Shown here in pieces: positions 1 through 6,857 of a stretch of DNA of 23,067 nucleotides (positions within the stretch are counted from its first letter, which is position 1; each line of letters begins with the position of its first letter). This stretch comes from a virus: the IMG/VR virus record IMGVR_UViG_3300030616_000083, positions 1-23,067 of that record. The stretch is one strand, 5' to 3'. The notes under the pieces were generated by a model that saw nothing but the letters and a program-made list of their open reading frames with translations, was not told the origin of the DNA and did not search any database. A program made the translations under genes and the position numbers.

Positions 1-65
1 AACAATTTGTAGTTAGTTTATAATGGTTTTATGAATGTAATTATGTAGATAATAATGCAATTACA

Positions 66-128
66 CTTATCGTTATACTAGATAACTAACAGATAGAAAT
101 TAATGTTATATGCTATCTTATCGTTATA
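66..128. repeat. Direct repeat CTTATCGTTATA, two copies
   Basis: The 12-mer CTTATCGTTATA occurs at 66-77 and again at 117-128, 51 bp apart. Its core TTATCGTT reappears inverted as AACGATAA at 384-391. It could be an iteron or a protein binding site; the function is unknown. Confidence 0.5.
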
Positions 129-279
129 GATATTAGATTGAAAATTAAACCTATTCTATATAATATTTAGATACTATAAGAATTAATCATAAGATAAGAA
201 TTAAGATAATTAATCAGATAAGTAAATAATTAGTTAAAAGTATAATATTGGATTAAAACTTAATACTATATACATATCA

Positions 280-381
280 ATTAGTTAAGGTTGTAGCTTA
301 ACTACCTTAAATCCTGATTAAGTCAAATTTCTACATTATATTGCATATAAGCTATTCTAAGAACATTTAACCTTAACTAAT
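280..381. repeat. 13-bp perfect inverted repeat
   Basis: ATTAGTTAAGGTT at 280-292 is the exact reverse complement of AACCTTAACTAAT at 369-381. The left arm also takes part in a smaller imperfect hairpin with ACCTTAA at 304-310 (TTAAGGT at 285-291). This gives two mutually exclusive folds, either in single-stranded DNA or in RNA. It lies in the AT-rich control region. Origin or attachment function is speculative. Confidence 0.55.
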
Positions 382-496
382 ACAACGATAAAGGGTATTA
401 AGAGATATTGCCTTAAAATCGCTCTAAATAGCCTTTAAATTGAAAATAGACTTATCATATCAAAAAATGTTATATTCAAAAATCCTATAATTTCAA

Positions 497-546
497 ATAA
501 CCTTTACTCAGTAAAGATTGTAAAGCTATAACCTTTACTCAGTAAA
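497..546. promoter_or_regulatory. Tandem palindromic operator-like sites
   Basis: ATAACCTTTACTCAGTAAA occurs twice, at 497-515 and 528-546, exactly 31 bp apart (about three helical turns). Each copy contains the perfect dyad TTTACT-C-AGTAAA. Two identical dyads on the same face of the helix are what a dimeric helix-turn-helix repressor or an origin-binding protein usually recognises. No regulator gene is visible in the window. Confidence 0.55.
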
Positions 547-763
547 AATAAGATATAATAAATAATAATCTTATCTATATGAAATAAAATTATATCTATA
601 GACTTAATCTAATATTCTTATATTTGATATATTATATAAACAAATGAATAATAAGATTAATATCACTATGTTAATGATTGCCGTGCTAATAATTCTATCT
701 ATCTAATTATATAATAGTATAAACATAAAAAAGCCTTAATAAAAATTTGATATGGCAAAACTA

Positions 764-1066
764 GTGCTTAGTTCCCCACCTTCGGTGTAACGGAATACCC
801 AAAAGCAGTCCTACCATATTCCACCGAATTTACTATATAAGCACGTGAAAATTGCAGAATTATAACGGAATTCCTACAATAAGTAGTATATAAAGGTTTC
901 CATACTCTAACAGGAGTACATTATATATTGTAGCGTGATAGCTCCCACCATATAATATTCTTGAGAGAGAGGGAAAATTATTTAAATTTTTCTAATCTAC
1001 TTAAAAATTATATGATAATGTAAAATTCGGAGAGGCAAGCTATGCCGGGTAGTAGGAAGGGAATTC
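764..1066 (+). ncRNA. Candidate structured RNA upstream of terminase genes
   Basis: This stretch has visibly more G and C than 1-720 and no open frame. The first domain nests three perfect stems: GTGCTTA 764-770 with TAAGCAC 838-844, TTCGGT 781-786 with ACCGAA 823-828, and GGAATA 792-797 with TATTCC 817-822, around a 19-nt loop. The second domain pairs CTACAATA 874-881 with TATTGTAG 926-933 and encloses the hairpin TACTC 903-907/GAGTA 914-918. A third hairpin is GGCA 1034-1037/TGCC 1043-1046. TTCCTAC 871-877 could instead pair with GTAGGAA 1052-1058. It may be a non-coding RNA, a long 5' leader or a packaging site. No known RNA family was recognised. Confidence 0.4.
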
Positions 1067-1087
1067 ATATTATTTTAAAATATATAT

Positions 1088-1666
1088 ATGACTAAAACTA
1101 ATTTGATTATTAAATATAATTTGCAAGACGAAGTAGATGCACTTCTTGATAATGGTTACTCAACATATTCTATCAAAGATGTTATTAGAAACAACTACTC
1201 TGATAAACCAGAGTTATCTAAAATTTCTCATATGGCTATACAAAGATATAAAGAAACTAGAAGTAAAAATAAACTTATAGAACTTGATGAGTCTGGAGAA
1301 GATTTGGTAGAATTCTTGAAGGAAGAATACAAAAATACTACAGATCAAATAAAAAAAGAATTGAAAAAGTGGTCAAATAGAATAGATGATCTATACAAAA
1401 AAGCTGAACAAGACGGTAGTTATTCAGATTTAGCTAAAGTTATTCAACAAGCTAATAAAACTCTTATGGATCAGTTAAAACTATCTGAATCAAAGATGTT
1501 TCATTTAGGAAAACAAGTTAGAAATATCGGAGATATTAACCAGAAGAAGGTTCAAAATTTAAATATAATTATGGTTGATATAGCAAACGATTTATGTCCT
1601 GATTGCAGAATTAAAGCTTTAAATAAATTAAAAGGCTTATATGCAAACAATGTTGATACAGAATGA
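1088..1666 (+). CDS. terS: Probable terminase small subunit (HTH and coiled coil)
   Basis: The protein has 192 residues. Residues about 13-56 look like a helix-turn-helix: an acidic first helix with DALLDNGYSTYSI, then a candidate recognition helix around ISHMAIQRYKE (46-56). Residues about 70-110 are charged and helical, suited to a coiled-coil oligomerisation region. The C-terminal part carries a CPDC pair (170-173). Small terminase subunits recognise viral DNA and load it onto the large subunit; they usually have an N-terminal HTH and helical core and lie just upstream of terL, as here. The family call rests on architecture and position, since small terminases diverge quickly; an HTH regulator is the alternative. 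The ATG has no clear Shine-Dalgarno, only a TTTTAAAATATATAT stretch in front. Confidence 0.55.
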   Translation: MTKTNLIIKYNLQDEVDALLDNGYSTYSIKDVIRNNYSDKPELSKISHMAIQRYKETRSKNKLIELDESGEDLVEFLKEEYKNTTDQIKKELKKWSNRIDDLYKKAEQDGSYSDLAKVIQQANKTLMDQLKLSESKMFHLGKQVRNIGDINQKKVQNLNIIMVDIANDLCPDCRIKALNKLKGLYANNVDTE

Positions 1667-1680
1667 TAAAGGAGATAAAT

Positions 1681-1935
1681 ATGGCAAAAGCTAAATATGT
1701 AGCACAGGTAAGATCTACATATGATCCTTGGATAACTGTAAAGAAATTCTTTATAGGATTAGTAACTACAATAATCCCAGTAATATTATTATACGCTATA
1801 GAATTTCTTCGAAATGAGGAATTTCCACCCGAATATATATGGATTGTTCCTCTATTAGTTGCAATTCTAGATGCAATTTACAATTACCTGAAACATTACG
1901 GTGACACTGAATCTGTAAAAGTAAGAGTTAATTAA
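1681..1935 (+). CDS. Small two-helix membrane protein
   Basis: The protein has 84 residues. The start at 1681 is chosen because AAAGGAG lies just upstream; a longer frame from 1663 would place that ribosome site inside the gene. Two hydrophobic segments are evident, about residues 22-43 and 52-70, joined by a short polar/acidic loop (RNEEFPPEY) and followed by a charged tail. Size and topology fit a small holin or another viral membrane protein. Its position between the small and large terminase is not the usual place for a holin, so function is left open. The preceding gene ends 15 nt before this start, implying co-transcription. Confidence 0.7.
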   Translation: MAKAKYVAQVRSTYDPWITVKKFFIGLVTTIIPVILLYAIEFLRNEEFPPEYIWIVPLLVAILDAIYNYLKHYGDTESVKVRVN

Positions 1936-2069
1936 AGAAATATCTATAACAACGTAAATTCCGGTGTGTCTCATATAGCATAGAGAATCGTACCTTGGTT
2001 CTTGATATCTCAAGAGACTCTGTAAATTCTAAAAATATACTTATTCAACTACGCTGAGAACCAAATGGT
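1936..2069 (+). other. Intergenic region with nested hairpins
   Basis: No gene is seen. TTGGTTCT (1995-2002) is the reverse complement of AGAACCAA (2057-2064). Just inside, CTTGA (2001-2005) pairs with TCAAG (2010-2014), and GTCTC (1968-1972) can pair with GAGAC (2014-2018). GTAAATTC occurs twice (1954-1961, 2022-2029). It is less AT-rich than ordinary spacers here, which suggests a structured transcript segment, a processing site or a terminator. There is no long T run after the stem. Confidence 0.35.
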
Positions 2070-2090
2070 ATGTAATATATGTTATTAATA
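2070..2090 (+). promoter_or_regulatory. Bipartite ATGT promoter-like motif
   Basis: ATGT at 2070 and 2079 (9-nt period), followed by TATTAATAATA. The second ATGT is 23 nt before the ATG at 2102. The same arrangement occurs before many other genes in the window. Confidence 0.5.
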
Positions 2091-2101
2091 ATAGATGAAA
2101 T

Positions 2102-2281
2102 ATGGACTTTTTACAAAAACTACCAAAAGGATTTTTAGGTGGAATAATTGGAATAACATTCGGTGGAATTGCAGGTGCAATGTTTGCCGATATGGGTTTT
2201 GTACCAGAATTAGCTTGGTCAGAAATCTTTATATTCCTTGGTGGTATTTTCGGCTTTATTGTTGGTTGGCAATCTGAATAA
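2102..2281 (+). CDS. Glycine-rich two-helix membrane peptide, 59 aa
   Basis: The ATG at 2102 opens a 59-codon frame. An overlapping frame from 2095 gives a Trp/Arg/Cys-rich product and is a shadow. Residues about 11-32 (FLGGIIGITFGGIAGAMF, then ADMG) and 42-56 (IFIFLGGIFGFIVGW) are hydrophobic and glycine-rich, with GxxxG-like spacing typical of packed transmembrane helices. A promoter-like ATGT pair lies 23 nt upstream, supporting the start. It is the second small membrane protein between the two terminase genes. A holin/antiholin-like pair is possible but not shown; no family is recognised. Confidence 0.7.
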   Translation: MDFLQKLPKGFLGGIIGITFGGIAGAMFADMGFVPELAWSEIFIFLGGIFGFIVGWQSE

Positions 2282-2313
2282 GACTGTCAAACAAAATAGA
2301 TGAAAATCTAATT

Positions 2314-2340
2314 ATGTTTTTATGTTTATTTTTAATATTA
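2314..2340 (+). promoter_or_regulatory. Bipartite ATGT promoter-like motif before terL
   Basis: ATGT at 2314 and 2322 (8-nt period), then TTATTTTTAATATTA. The second ATGT is 26 nt before the terL ATG. Confidence 0.5.
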
Positions 2341-2347
2341 TTGAATC

Positions 2348-3781
2348 ATGGATAGTAGTCTAGACGCATTAAAATATTCACTTGATTGCAGTTTATTCAT
2401 TAAAGAAGTTCTAGGACTTAAATGTGAAAAATTTCACAGAGAGTGGATAGAACTATTTGAAAATAATAAATATGCATCTCTTTTAGCTCCAAGAGGGCAT
2501 GGAAAATCAGTATTAGTAGGAGCTTATCTAACTTGGAAAATAGTAAAGAATCCTAATATAAGGATATTAACAGTAACTATTAACCAAGATAAAGCTAATG
2601 AAATGATGACTCTAGTGCAAAGAGCATTAGAGAGTAATGATAAATTAATTGAAATTTATGGTCAACAGAAAGGTTATTCTGATTGGTCGCGTTCAACTTT
2701 AAGGGTTCTTAGAGCTGGAAGTGGAGGTAAGGCTAATAAAGAGCCTACATTTACAGTTTATGGTGTCACAGCAGGTATGGTTGGTGGACACTACGATATA
2801 ATAATCCTAGATGATATAACAGATCAAAAAAATTCTAGAACTGAACATAGAAGAAGAGAGTTAGTGAATTGGTATAACTCAACAATAACGCCTATGCTAG
2901 AGCCTAATGGACAAATCATATCCATAGGAACGAGATGGCATGAGGCGGACATTCACAGTTATCTTCAATCTCTATCTAATTATTCTTCAAGAACCTACAA
3001 AGCTATAATAAATGAAGACAATAAAAGAGTTCTATGGCCTGAACAATGGTCTTATGAAGAACTTCTTAAAAGAAAAGCTGGTATGGGAAGTATTGGCTTT
3101 GAAATGCAATATCAAAATGAAATAATATCCACAGAAGATTCCCCAGTTAAGAGGGAATGGATAGAAAACTCAGTAGAAGGATATCAAGAAGCTATAAAAG
3201 AAATAAGAAAAACTGGAGATAATTTACAATCTTATATGGGTGTAGATTTAGCATCTAAAGGTGAAGAATCTGATTATTTCACAATCACGGTAATAGGTAT
3301 AAATAAAGGAAGTATTTTCGTAGTAGATGGTTTAAGAACTAAAGCATCTCTATTCAGACAATTTGAACTAATAAAATCATTTGATAATAAATGGACACCA
3401 GCAAAGATAGGGATAGAGCAAGCAGCTCAACAAAAAATGATAGTAGATCAATTAACAGAATCAACAACACTTCCAATAATTCCGATTAAATCTTCTATTG
3501 TAAATGATAGAATGTCTCGAGTACAAAGATTATCAGTTTTATTTGAAACTGGTAGAATATTTGTAAATCCAAATCTTACAGATTGGATAAACGAATTAAT
3601 ATATTTTCCAAGAGGATCTAACGATGACACAATAGATTCTCTTTCATTTGCCATACAGTCATCCCAACAAGAAGAAGAAAAGCAAGTAGATTGGGAATCT
3701 ATAAAATGTATGGTATCTAAAAATCAAAAACCTGTGGGTAAAGAACTCGATGTAAGAAAATATAAAATAACCAAAATTTGA
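2348..3781 (+). CDS. terL: Terminase large subunit (ATPase and nuclease)
   Basis: The protein has 477 residues and is the motor that cuts viral DNA and pumps it through the portal into the prohead. The N-terminal ATPase shows Walker A APRGHGKS (47-54), Walker B IIILDD (151-156) and the coupling motif SIGTRWH (192-198). The C-terminal RNase H-like nuclease shows MGVDLASKGEESD with Asp300, GIEQ with Glu357, and NDDTIDS with Asp426/427 and Asp430, so the metal-binding acidic set appears intact. Full length for the family. The start is preceded at 26 nt by the promoter-like motif rather than by a clear Shine-Dalgarno. It is followed after 12 nt by the Alba gene, whose GGAGG ribosome site overlaps the end of this gene. 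Confidence 0.95.
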   Translation: MDSSLDALKYSLDCSLFIKEVLGLKCEKFHREWIELFENNKYASLLAPRGHGKSVLVGAYLTWKIVKNPNIRILTVTINQDKANEMMTLVQRALESNDKLIEIYGQQKGYSDWSRSTLRVLRAGSGGKANKEPTFTVYGVTAGMVGGHYDIIILDDITDQKNSRTEHRRRELVNWYNSTITPMLEPNGQIISIGTRWHEADIHSYLQSLSNYSSRTYKAIINEDNKRVLWPEQWSYEELLKRKAGMGSIGFEMQYQNEIISTEDSPVKREWIENSVEGYQEAIKEIRKTGDNLQSYMGVDLASKGEESDYFTITVIGINKGSIFVVDGLRTKASLFRQFELIKSFDNKWTPAKIGIEQAAQQKMIVDQLTESTTLPIIPIKSSIVNDRMSRVQRLSVLFETGRIFVNPNLTDWINELIYFPRGSNDDTIDSLSFAIQSSQQEEEKQVDWESIKCMVSKNQKPVGKELDVRKYKITKI

Positions 3782-3793
3782 TGGAGGAAACAC

Positions 3794-4075
3794 ATGACTG
3801 AACAGATATTTATTGGAAACAAAGATATATCTAGATATATTTCAGCTTGCTTATATTCTCTCGGTAAAGAAGAAAATGTAGTTATCATTTCAAGAGGAAG
3901 TAATGTAAAGAGAGCTGTAGATACTCTAGCAATCTTAATTAGAGATTATTTAGAGAATCCTGAATACAAAATAAAAGTTGGAAGCGAACCTTTTGAAAGT
4001 AGAAATGTATCTACATTGGAAATTACTTTATCAGGAAAGAAAAAAGAAAATTTAAAATTAAAGAAAGAGAAATGA
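3794..4075 (+). CDS. alba: Alba-family nucleic-acid-binding protein
   Basis: The protein has 93 residues. It matches the Alba (Sac10b) layout along its whole length: the N-terminal strand and loop IFIGNKDISRYI (5-16, compare the IGKKPVMNYV type), a helix, then VVIISRGSNVKRAVD (29-43, compare the ARGRAISKAVD type), a second helix, IKVGS (60-64), a short variable beta-hairpin, and VSTLEITLSGKK (72-83). A Lys-rich tail (82-93) extends beyond the core. Alba proteins are dimers that coat DNA and RNA in archaea. A viral copy between terL and portal might compact the genome, protect it or mark it for packaging; that role is inference. GGAGG seven nt before the ATG supports the start. Confidence 0.85.
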   Translation: MTEQIFIGNKDISRYISACLYSLGKEENVVIISRGSNVKRAVDTLAILIRDYLENPEYKIKVGSEPFESRNVSTLEITLSGKKKENLKLKKEK

Positions 4076-4079
4076 TTTT

Positions 4080-6857
4080 ATGAGTATATGGGATAGAATT
4101 CCTATTAAACTAGGTAAAAAACGCTCAGTCTATCTCGATGAAAACGGTAAGCCTAAGAGTATAATAGCTACTGGAAAAGGAATAGAAAAAGGTCAAGTAA
4201 CTGCATCTAGCGATAGAACTGAATCTTTACTTAAGAGTTATAGGGATTATTATGAAGGAGAAAACACTGTATTTGCAGCTATAAATACCACAGCTTGGAA
4301 CTCTATAATGGTTGGATATAGTATTATATCAAAAGATAGTAATGCTAAAATTCTAATAGAAGAATATTTAAATAGGTTAAGTTTGGATTCAGTATTACTT
4401 GATTCTGTAATATTTGCTTTAGTATATGGGGATTCATTTATAGAGATTATAAGAAATTCTAAGAAAGATATAACAGGCTTAAAGAATGTTGATCCCATAA
4501 CTATGAACATATTGTATGATAAATATGGAACAATAGAGGGATATCAACAGAAAATTGGAGGAAAACTTCAAGATTCTGTATTAAATCCAGAAGATATTAT
4601 TCATGTAAAGTTTTTCTCAAAACCTAGTTCTCCTTATGGATTATCTTTGATAGAACCTTCTAAAGAAACTATAGATAGAAAAGTATCAACAGATGAATCT
4701 ATATCAAATGCATTCTCTAGACATGGAACACCTAAATATAAAGTTAAAGTTGGTACACCAGAGGAAATACCTCCAGCTTCTGTTTTTACTGATATAAAAA
4801 GTGAGCTTGAAGATATAAGTGAATTAAATGAAATAATAATACCAGGCTTAGTAGATATAGAAGTATTAGACGAGAAAGGAGTTCCAGGTGTAGAAGAGAT
4901 GGGGAATATATTCCAAACTCAACTTGTTATAGGAATGCTATGCCCAGAAGAAGCTCTTGGTTTAGGAAAAGGAATTTTGCATCCAGATACAGAAATTCTA
5001 GTAAAGGGGAAGGGTTATATACCAATATACGAAGTTAAAGAAAATGACATAATAATGACTTATAATAAAGATACCAACTCTTTGGAGTGGCAACGTAACA
5101 TAAAAACTTGGGAATATGATTTAAATGAAGAATTATTTTCTATAGAAGCTCAAACATTTAATCTTTTATGTACACAAGATCATAGGGTTCTATACAGAGG
5201 TCAACATAAAGAAGATTTTGAAGTATGTCAAGCTCAAGAATTGCCATCACGATTTGAAATGATTGTTGGAGGTATGAATTGGAATGGAGAAAAGTCTAAT
5301 TATGAAATAATTCCATCAGTACCTAGACTTTATGGAAACAAATATATAGAAGGAAAAGTTATAGGAGAATATGAGGAGAAAAAAGTTCTTATAGATACTT
5401 GGTTAAGATTCTTAGGATATTATATATCCGAAGGTTCAACAACAATTTCTAAAGATGGAGCTTATTCTATTAAAATTAAACAAACTAAAAAAGATGACTT
5501 AAATAAAATATTTGAAGATATTAAAGATTTACCATTCAAAATAAACAAGTACAAAGATTGTATAACGATAAATGATAAGCAACTTGGATCTTATTTGAGT
5601 CCTTTAGGAAAATCTTATGAAAAATATATACCAGAGCATATAAAAAGGTTGCCAAAAGAAAAATTATCCATATTATACGATTGTTTAATGTTTGGAGATG
5701 GATGTAAAAATAATTATTTTACATCCTCAAAACAACTAGCTGATGATGTTCAGGAAATAATATTAAAAATGGGATATGGCTCATCAATATATACAAGAGA
5801 TAGAATAGGACATGAAGTTAAAATAAATGGAAAAGTTACGGGTAAATGTAATTTTATACAATATACAGTTACAAGAAACGAGAAGAATTTAACACCAGAA
5901 ATTTGTATTAAAGACACAGATGGACATAAAGATATGCACAAACTTATTCCTTATGAAGGAAAAGCTTATTGCGTTACAGTAGAGAATGGTTTAATATTAT
6001 CAAGATACAATGGTAAGTGTGTAATAACGGGTAATTCAACAGAAGCATGTAATGATAAAAAAACTGAAGTATTAACTAAAGATGGATGGAAAAATTATTG
6101 GGATTTAGTTGATGATGATGAAATTGCAACATTTAACCCAGATACATTACAAATTGAATACGCTAAATCTTTGGAGTCTGTAGATAAATATATCTATAAT
6201 CATAATGGAGATATGGTACATCTACTTAATGATACTACTGATATACTAGTTACACCAAATCATAGGATGTATATTAGTTTAGATAAAAAAGGATGGTATA
6301 TAGAAGAAGCTGAGAATTTATTTAATTTGGATGAATTTTATGTTAGAACTCCAGAATCAATAAATTTAATTAACAAAAAGGATTTAAGTTTAGAATATTA
6401 TAAAGGTAAAGTGTTCAGTCTTAATGTACCAAATCATATATATTTAACACGTAGAAATAATAAAGTAGCTATACAAGGTAATACTGCAAAAATCAAAGAA
6501 GTAATGTACGAGAGATTTATTAAATCTATTCAAACTAAATTAGCTAGCCTAATTAGAAAAGAACTAATAAATAAAATATTAGAAAAAAATAGATTTGAAC
6601 TAAATACAGTTGTTATGAAATTTAATTCAGTGACAGATGCTGATGAAGCTGTAAAATCAAAATGGCTAGGAAATCTTTTAAGAGGTTATCCAGCAGGTAA
6701 ACAACCGTTTACAATAAATGAAGTAAGAGCAATGTTTGATTATCCCCCAGTTGAAGGTGGGGATGAATTAATTGTAGTTAATCAACCTAATGAGGAAAAT
6801 GAAGAAAAACCAAAAGAAGAAAGAGAGGAATCTCCACTTCCCGATGATTCATCTTGA
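4080..6857 (+). CDS. Portal protein precursor with two inteins
   Basis: The precursor has 925 residues. The N-extein (1-298) and C-extein (802-925) are portal-like: YYEGENTVFAAINTTA, VDPITM, IIHVKF then PYGLS, and LNEIIIPGLVDIEVL. Two inteins occupy 299-652 and 657-801 with residues STEA between them. Removing both joins LGLGKG-STEA-TAKIKE, which restores the conserved LGxGxGSTEATA-like segment of such portals and gives a 426-residue mature protein, a normal size. The portal is the dodecameric ring at one head vertex through which DNA passes and to which the tail attaches. The C-terminus is acidic/proline-rich and overlaps the next gene by 14 nt. Production of portal, and so of virions, depends on both splicing events. 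Confidence 0.9.
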   Translation: MSIWDRIPIKLGKKRSVYLDENGKPKSIIATGKGIEKGQVTASSDRTESLLKSYRDYYEGENTVFAAINTTAWNSIMVGYSIISKDSNAKILIEEYLNRLSLDSVLLDSVIFALVYGDSFIEIIRNSKKDITGLKNVDPITMNILYDKYGTIEGYQQKIGGKLQDSVLNPEDIIHVKFFSKPSSPYGLSLIEPSKETIDRKVSTDESISNAFSRHGTPKYKVKVGTPEEIPPASVFTDIKSELEDISELNEIIIPGLVDIEVLDEKGVPGVEEMGNIFQTQLVIGMLCPEEALGLGKGILHPDTEILVKGKGYIPIYEVKENDIIMTYNKDTNSLEWQRNIKTWEYDLNEELFSIEAQTFNLLCTQDHRVLYRGQHKEDFEVCQAQELPSRFEMIVGGMNWNGEKSNYEIIPSVPRLYGNKYIEGKVIGEYEEKKVLIDTWLRFLGYYISEGSTTISKDGAYSIKIKQTKKDDLNKIFEDIKDLPFKINKYKDCITINDKQLGSYLSPLGKSYEKYIPEHIKRLPKEKLSILYDCLMFGDGCKNNYFTSSKQLADDVQEIILKMGYGSSIYTRDRIGHEVKINGKVTGKCNFIQYTVTRNEKNLTPEICIKDTDGHKDMHKLIPYEGKAYCVTVENGLILSRYNGKCVITGNSTEACNDKKTEVLTKDGWKNYWDLVDDDEIATFNPDTLQIEYAKSLESVDKYIYNHNGDMVHLLNDTTDILVTPNHRMYISLDKKGWYIEEAENLFNLDEFYVRTPESINLINKKDLSLEYYKGKVFSLNVPNHIYLTRRNNKVAIQGNTAKIKEVMYERFIKSIQTKLASLIRKELINKILEKNRFELNTVVMKFNSVTDADEAVKSKWLGNLLRGYPAGKQPFTINEVRAMFDYPPVEGGDELIVVNQPNEENEEKPKEEREESPLPDDSS
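4974..6035 (+). other. Intein 1 with LAGLIDADG-type homing endonuclease
   Basis: This intein has 354 residues (portal residues 299-652). Block A is ILHPDTEIL; block B is LLCTQDH with T67 and H70 (intein numbering). The endonuclease blocks are FLGYYISEG (146-154) and LYDCLMFGDG (234-243), with the acidic residues present. Block F is AYCVTVENGLIL with C333, block G is CVITGN ending in Asn354, and +1 is Ser. Residue 1 is Ile rather than Cys, Ser or Thr. Cys at block F position 4 and Thr at block G position 5 are two of the three marks of class 3 inteins. The third, Trp at block B position 12, is not seen (Val lies there). The penultimate residue is Gly, not His. Confidence 0.85.
6048..6482 (+). 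other. Intein 2, mini-intein without endonuclease
   Basis: This intein has 145 residues (portal residues 657-801). It starts with Cys1 in CNDKKTEVLTKDGWK, has block B LVTPNH (Thr69, His72), block F KVFSLNVPNHIYL, and block G VAIQGN ending in Asn145, followed by Thr at +1. This is a standard class 1 set apart from Gly at the penultimate position. The length and lack of any LAGLIDADG block show it has no homing endonuclease, so it is either an ancient remnant or an originally minimal element. Only 12 nt (STEA) separate it from intein 1. Confidence 0.9.

Larger units (their letters stand above)
1..763. other. AT-rich non-coding control region
   Basis: No convincing gene lies here; the longest notable frame is a 20-codon hydrophobic one at 644-706. 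The stretch is almost entirely A and T and is rich in short repeats: a 12-nt direct repeat CTTATCGTTATA at 66-77 and 117-128 with an inverted 8-nt piece at 384-391, a 13-nt inverted repeat at 280-292/369-381, and a doubled palindrome at 497-546. Repeats plus low melting stability just upstream of the terminase genes fit a replication origin, a packaging recognition region or an early regulatory region. That role is inference; nothing in the sequence decides between them. Confidence 0.5.

Noticed and set aside
497-546. CRISPR-like repeat pair
   Set aside because: Only two copies with a 12-nt spacer and a palindromic repeat; this fits operators, not a CRISPR array.
644-706. 20-codon hydrophobic frame (MNNKINITMLMIAVLIILSI)
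   Set aside because: It looks like a membrane peptide but has no ribosome site, and hydrophobic frames of this length arise by chance in AT-rich DNA.
755-850. Possible tRNA
   Set aside because: The stems are strong, but there is no T-arm consensus, no correctly sized anticodon arm and no acceptor/D-arm geometry on either strand.
720-1087. Group I intron or known large phage RNA
   Set aside because: No recognisable conserved core elements were found; it is kept only as an unclassified structured RNA candidate.
2095-2277. 60-codon frame rich in Trp, Arg and Cys
   Set aside because: A different frame from ATG 2102 encodes a coherent two-helix membrane protein over the same bases; this one is a shadow.
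3448-3654. Minus-strand frame inside terL
   Set aside because: Antisense shadow of a well-supported gene; the same applies to the minus-strand frames at 4250, 5750, 7177, 7465, 8678, 8908 and 21614.
6790-6843. N-terminal extension of the protease-like gene
   Set aside because: It encodes only Lys/Asn-rich sequence produced by the acidic portal tail in another frame; ATG 6844 begins the conserved part.
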